Positions 60,344 through 64,000 of a stretch of DNA of 64,000 bases are shown here, in pieces; the first letter of the stretch is position 1; each line of letters opens with the position of its first letter. Both the position numbers and the translations under genes were made by a program. A model generated the notes under the pieces. It worked only from the letters and a program-made list of their open reading frames with translations. It was not told where the DNA came from and did no database searches. Origin of the DNA: Bradysia coprophila (lineage: Eukaryota; Arthropoda; Insecta; Diptera; Sciaridae); assembly GCF_014529535.1 (NCBI RefSeq), contig NW_023503307.1, positions 1,233,739-1,297,738 on the forward strand. Direction: 5' to 3'.

Positions 60344-61339
60344 ATGTTTATCAATTTTTGAGTTCTAAATAACAACCCTTTTTTCTATGCAACTAAATGG
60401 CAGAGATATGCTTAAAAAAGATATTCAATGAAGGCTCTAATAAATAGATGAAAGTTTTCTAGGTTTCCGAGTTTTAAGAACACGAATTCAGCAGTTAGAG
60501 AAGTATGGACATTCATATCAGCACCAAACAACGATACAAATACTTTCCATTGCATTTCTTAGTGCAGCTTTATACCGAACAAAGCTTATTTAACGTCGTC
60601 TCAGCCTCTAGCTTAGGGTCATAGAAAAACTTTTAGTTGAGCCATCAAGTCACTCTAGAGATCTTTGACCTCGTCTTTGACCGTTGTAACAGAAGATGCA
60701 GTGATACTTTAATATTGAAAATCTAGTTACGTTTGAGTGGTATAAGAAGTAGAAGTAGAAGTAGTCTGTTACTTCTTTATCTACATATTTTCAAGCGATT
60801 GTTACAAAATATCTTACTTCAATAATTTAACTCTTATTTTGCTAATATCATAATCTATAAGCCAAAACTCATCGATTACATTAATTTATGTTGCCGCTGT
60901 CATCAACAAATGAAATAACAAATTCTTCAAATTATTCTCTGCAATGATCTCGGCATTTACGTCTAAATTAACAAAATCATTATGAGAAAACTTTCATTGT
61001 ATTTTGGTCCGAAATTAATAAGAGGAAATTGTTAGTGCAAACCGTTTAGCAACGCACTGCATTTGACAATGACATGAATAGTAGATTATTCACCTCTGTC
61101 CACATGTTTATCGAAGTGACTATTTGCACCCGGGTGATTAAGCGGAAATCACGCTTTTGTTGTGGAAATTATAAGAAAAATGTTGCCGTTTCACTGGAAA
61201 AACAAGTCGGTTTTGAAGCCTGGTATTATACAAACGAAAATACTTCTTTTGAAGCTCATAAAATTCACTTTTCCTTTAATAAATGACAACAATAATACTA
61301 TATTGTGGGTTATTATTTACGGAACAAAAAGGCTTAATT
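60344..61339. other. Intergenic DNA, no gene seen
   Basis: Only short repeats (AGAAGTAGAAGTAGAAGTAG near 60747) and, at 61077-61137, a fragment related to the 62.4-kb palindrome (CACCTCTGTCCACATGTTTA, GACTATTTGCACCCGGGTG). Confidence 0.4.
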
Positions 61340-62210
61340 CCAGAGGATTTTTCATTTTTACAAAATTTGACAGAAAAGCTAACAAACCGGTTACAAGCGA
61401 TTTTCCCCTTTTACAAAACGTAACGAAAGGCTCAATTCCAGAGGATTTTTTCCTTTTACAAAACTTGACGCAAAAGGCTTTATTCCAGGAGTTCCGAGAG
61501 GAGTTCTTTCTCTTTAATAAAATGTAAAGCAAAAGGTCAAATTACAGTGGATTTTCACTGTTACAAAACGTAACAAAAAAGCTATTGTAACGATTTCAGG
61601 AAATTTTCCTCTTCACACAATGTAATTGATCGGTCGATATTGTAGTTCCTTTCTTTATAAAATACAGCAGTTCTAATTGTAGAACTGGCACGGGGGTCTC
61701 CGCTTGGCCCATTGTGCTATACAATCCCTTTTACAAAATTACAGAGGATTTTTCCCATATACAAAACGTAACGAAAAATCTTAATTCCAGTGTGGTTTCC
61801 CTGCTGACGCCCTAGGATACTTTTACTCATCTGGATATGAGATATCAAAAATTTGTCGATTCGTAAAATAAAATAAATAAATTGCTGTGATTGGTTGTAT
61901 TCAAAAGTATGTGTAAAGTTCGTGGAATGCTTGCGTTAAACTAATTTCACGCAAAGTAACGAAAAATCTTAATTCCAGTGTGGTTTCCCTTTCACAAAAC
62001 GTAACAAAAAGGCGATTCCAGTGAATTTTCCTCTTCACAAAATGTTGTTCGAGATTGTAGTTTTCCTTTTACAAAATGTAAGGAAAAGACTCAACTTCAG
62101 AGGATTTTCAACTTTTACAAATAGTAACGAAAAAGCATTATTCCAGAGGATTTTCCCTTTTACAAAACGTAACGAAAAGGCTAATAGAATGATTTCCCTT
62201 TAATTTTTCT
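61340..62210. repeat. Degenerate 45-50-bp minisatellite, TTTTACAAAACGTAACGAAA type
   Basis: Units made of TTTTACAAAACGTAACGAAA, AGGCTTAATTCCAGAGGATT and a T/C-rich run recur at about 61340-61610 and 61730-62190, in two blocks separated by the retroelement fragment at 61689 and by the 56.2-kb-related block at 61852-61960. Open frames at 61162-61527 and 62021-62203 translate the repeat (IPEDFFLLQN) and are not genes. Confidence 0.75.
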
Positions 62211-62285
62211 CTTTACATTTTTAAAACACAGATCGAGTGTGCACTTTCCCTCTTATAAAATAACTAAACTTGAATGAAACCTAGG

Positions 62286-62495
62286 ACGGGTTATTTAAGG
62301 CAGCTTTGCTGCCGTCTCGCGTCAGTCTCACTGTAAGCTTTCGATTTACTGATTCGAAGTGACTATTTGCACCCGGGTGCAAATAGCATCTTCCCATGTT
62401 TATTTAGACACTTGGGGAGTTATTTCATGAGCCGAAGGCGAATGTTATAACTCCAAGTGTCTAAATAAACATTTGGACAGAGGTGAATACGCTAT
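62286..62495. mobile_element. Nested small palindromes (fold-back element)
   Basis: TATTTGCACCCGGGTGCAAA is a perfect palindrome at about 62364-62385; ATGTTTATTTAGACACTTGG (about 62396) is inverted at about 62450-62474; GGCAGCTTTGCTGCC lies at about 62300. The outer part matches 61077-61137 in part inverse order. This looks like a short fold-back transposon. Confidence 0.6.
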
Positions 62496-62835
62496 TTTAT
62501 CTACCGACGGCGAAATAATAGCACTTTTTCACTGCTATCATTTCACCTAGATAGATAAAGTATCTTAGTTAGATGAACATGTTTTTATAAATCTAAGTCC
62601 AGATACTTTATACCTAGGACCAAAAAAAAGTGTGATTTTTTCTCCGTGATGAAGTATACTATTTCTTCCTGGCACCGAAATCCGATTTCATGGTATCCAC
62701 CATAATTCGACCAAATTTCCCGGAAATAATTTTGGGATCACTGTTACAGTTCAGTAAGAATTTTTTTTTATATTTCCTACAAAAGATCTCGATTCGCTTC
62801 CCATTGTATGAAGTTATTTTTATCATCTAATCATT

Positions 62836-63126
62836 TTAATTCCTGGCTCCCGTTCCCTTCCCGCTCATTTCTCGATTACTAGTAATTTTCCTTCTTTTCT
62901 CCTTTTCACTATTTCCTTCCGCTGGGCCGGTTACATTTCCCGATATTCGCTTTTTCGACAAATACACGGCATGCAACAAACAGACAAATTTAAAAAGATG
63001 ATTTTCAATCAATACTTGTACGAAACACAAGGACTGTTGGTCATAGGACCTCTCCGTCAGTTGCGACGCAACATCGAATTTTAAATTTTCTCCATTTTCC
63101 TGAAGAATTTTTCCCACTTTGTCCAA
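62836..63126 (-). other. Unassigned open frame, coding status doubtful
   Basis: A frame of about 96 codons without an ATG near its beginning, containing LTERSYDQQSLCFVQVLIEN and a charged end (EKEKRRKITSNREMSGKG). It is less A+T-rich than its surroundings and could be an exon, but it lacks a convincing acceptor site upstream and matches no family I know. It lies 470 bp beyond the end of the unidentified minus-strand gene at the window edge. Confidence 0.2.
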
Positions 63127-63503
63127 ATACTCAATTATATTATGTCAATAATGAAACAAATTCTTCACAGATGAAATCAAAATATTTTTATTTTATTTTT
63201 TTCATTTCTACCCTTTTGATTTCGCTGACTGGATCTAAAATATCCAACCCTATTTTTACCCCATTACAATTATTTTATTGATCAATGACTCTGAAACTAC
63301 ATTTCTATGTTTAAATTGTTCAATAAACAAAATTTCTTTAAAAAATAAAATAAATAAATAAATAAAGTCAACCGTTCACATACATCATACACATTCCAAT
63401 GCAAAATAAATTAAATAAATTAAATTTCTTCCTCTCTCGCGCCCTTTATCTTTCTCTCTTTCGCACACTATATCTCTCTTAACAACTACAATACATAAAC
63501 TTG

Positions 63504-63569
63504 CAGAGAGATGATAACACATGGCGTTATTTCCGCCCGCAGGGGACACCATCTGTTATCCACTCTCTG
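63504..63569 (-). ncRNA. miRNA-like hairpin in the presumed 3' UTR of the edge gene (candidate)
   Basis: Arms 63504-63527 and 63546-63569 pair as 7 bp, a 2x2 internal loop, 7-8 bp, a mismatch, 4 bp, a mismatch and 2 bp, with an 18-nt loop: about 20 pairs in a 66-nt fold. Key words on the minus strand are CAGAGAGTGGATAACAGATG and GCCATGTGTTATCATCTCTC. It starts about 25 nt after the stop codon of the minus-strand terminal exon. It could be a pre-miRNA or a structured 3' UTR element; strand is taken from the host transcript. I recognise no known miRNA. Confidence 0.4.
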
Positions 63570-63594
63570 GTAAACGTGTTAACTAATGCTCCAT

Positions 63595-63736
63595 TTACTC
63601 CATTCGAATCTGACACAATTTGAAAAATTCCTGGCAATCCTTCTGGTCTTGGCCATCTCTAGCTGCTTGAACGTATCGATAAAAGCGAATGACCGCTGGA
63701 TTTGTGGAATCCGGACGTCGTAGTTCAGATGTGTCG
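63595..63736 (-). CDS. 3' terminal coding exon of an unidentified gene (partial)
   Basis: On the minus strand a good acceptor (AATAATGTTACAG|CGACAC) opens a frame entered in phase 2 that encodes 46 residues, DTSELRRPDSTNPAVIRFYR then YVQAARDGQDQKDCQEFFKL and CQIRME, closed by TAA. The composition (charged, balanced third positions with many G and C) contrasts with the AT-rich DNA on both sides and looks like selected coding sequence. Two Cys (34 and 41) are in the C-terminal part. The preceding exon is not visible in the next 260 bp, so the gene continues beyond the window. I do not recognise the protein. Confidence 0.7.
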
Positions 63737-64000
63737 CTGTAACATTATTTTTTAAATTAATTTTTTAAAGTTATTTAATGCGTCAACATAACAAAAACTT
63801 GTACAAATATGGCTTTGGTATTGCTGATCTTAAGATGGCATAATGTGTAAACTTAGAAATTGAATTTGCTTTGAATTTAACAAATAGAACATTAAGATTA
63901 AGAACAATGTTAATCGGACGGCATATGAAGTGTTGAGACTCCATAGTGAACACAAAATATACAGTGGAGGTCACTGTAATTAAGATATGAATTTGTTTCA
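63737..64000 (-). other. Intron of the edge gene
   Basis: AT-rich sequence upstream (in gene orientation) of the terminal exon's splice acceptor; no donor or exon can be recognised before the window ends. Confidence 0.5.

Overview
This is an AT-rich, repeat-rich stretch of an insect nuclear genome, most likely dipteran. Three things show this: spliced genes with short introns of about 60-80 nt, three genes of the insect-restricted Osiris family, and a polycistronic cassette of tiny peptides ending in LDPTGxY, the hallmark of the insect/arthropod gene tarsal-less (polished rice, mille-pattes). A lower dipteran such as a fungus gnat is my guess; I cannot prove the species from the sequence.

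Layout. Positions 1-21 kb hold no gene I can support: AT-rich DNA with a fold-back element (7.1-7.8 kb), a 127-bp tandem duplication (15.3 kb), a 17-bp minisatellite (16.5 kb) and a TA-flanked palindromic MITE (19.0-19.4 kb). The tal gene lies on the + strand at about 21.36-22.95 kb: a TATA box, a three-codon upstream ORF, five smORFs of 10-18 residues that all end in LDPTGxY-stop, a candidate sixth basic smORF of 26 residues, and an AT-rich 3' region. From 25 to 41 kb there is mostly repeat: an RNA-like hairpin, a LINE reverse-transcriptase tail, an array of short palindromes (27.6-28.8 kb), a composite inverted element built from a 144-bp tandem repeat (31.5-34.6 kb), another LINE tail (36.1-36.8 kb) and small fold-backs.

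The right third holds three Osiris genes: A (42.9-41.96 kb, minus, 2 exons, 292 aa), B (50.8-49.9 kb, minus, 4 exons, 245 aa) and C (59.3-60.25 kb, plus, 3 exons, 271 aa). Each has a signal peptide, a close Cys pair, a hydrophobic DUF1676-type segment and a C-terminal AQxLAY-like motif. B and C share an extended TATA box. Between them lie a 2.35-kb palindrome with a diverged sibling, tandem repeats, a second palindrome, and a hAT-type non-autonomous transposon with perfect 8-bp target duplications. At the right edge is the 3' terminal coding exon of an unidentified minus-strand gene, with a miRNA-like hairpin in its presumed 3' UTR.

How the genes may work together: Tal peptides trigger processing of the Shavenbaby transcription factor and so drive epidermal and cuticle differentiation; Osiris proteins act in cuticle and tracheal differentiation, probably in the secretory/endosomal pathway. 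tal and the Osiris cluster both lie on chromosome arm 3R in Drosophila melanogaster, so finding them 20 kb apart here is notable, although I infer no direct co-regulation.

Limits: exon boundaries were read by eye from splice consensus and reading-frame continuity; transposon superfamily calls rest on terminal repeats and target-site duplications, not on searches.
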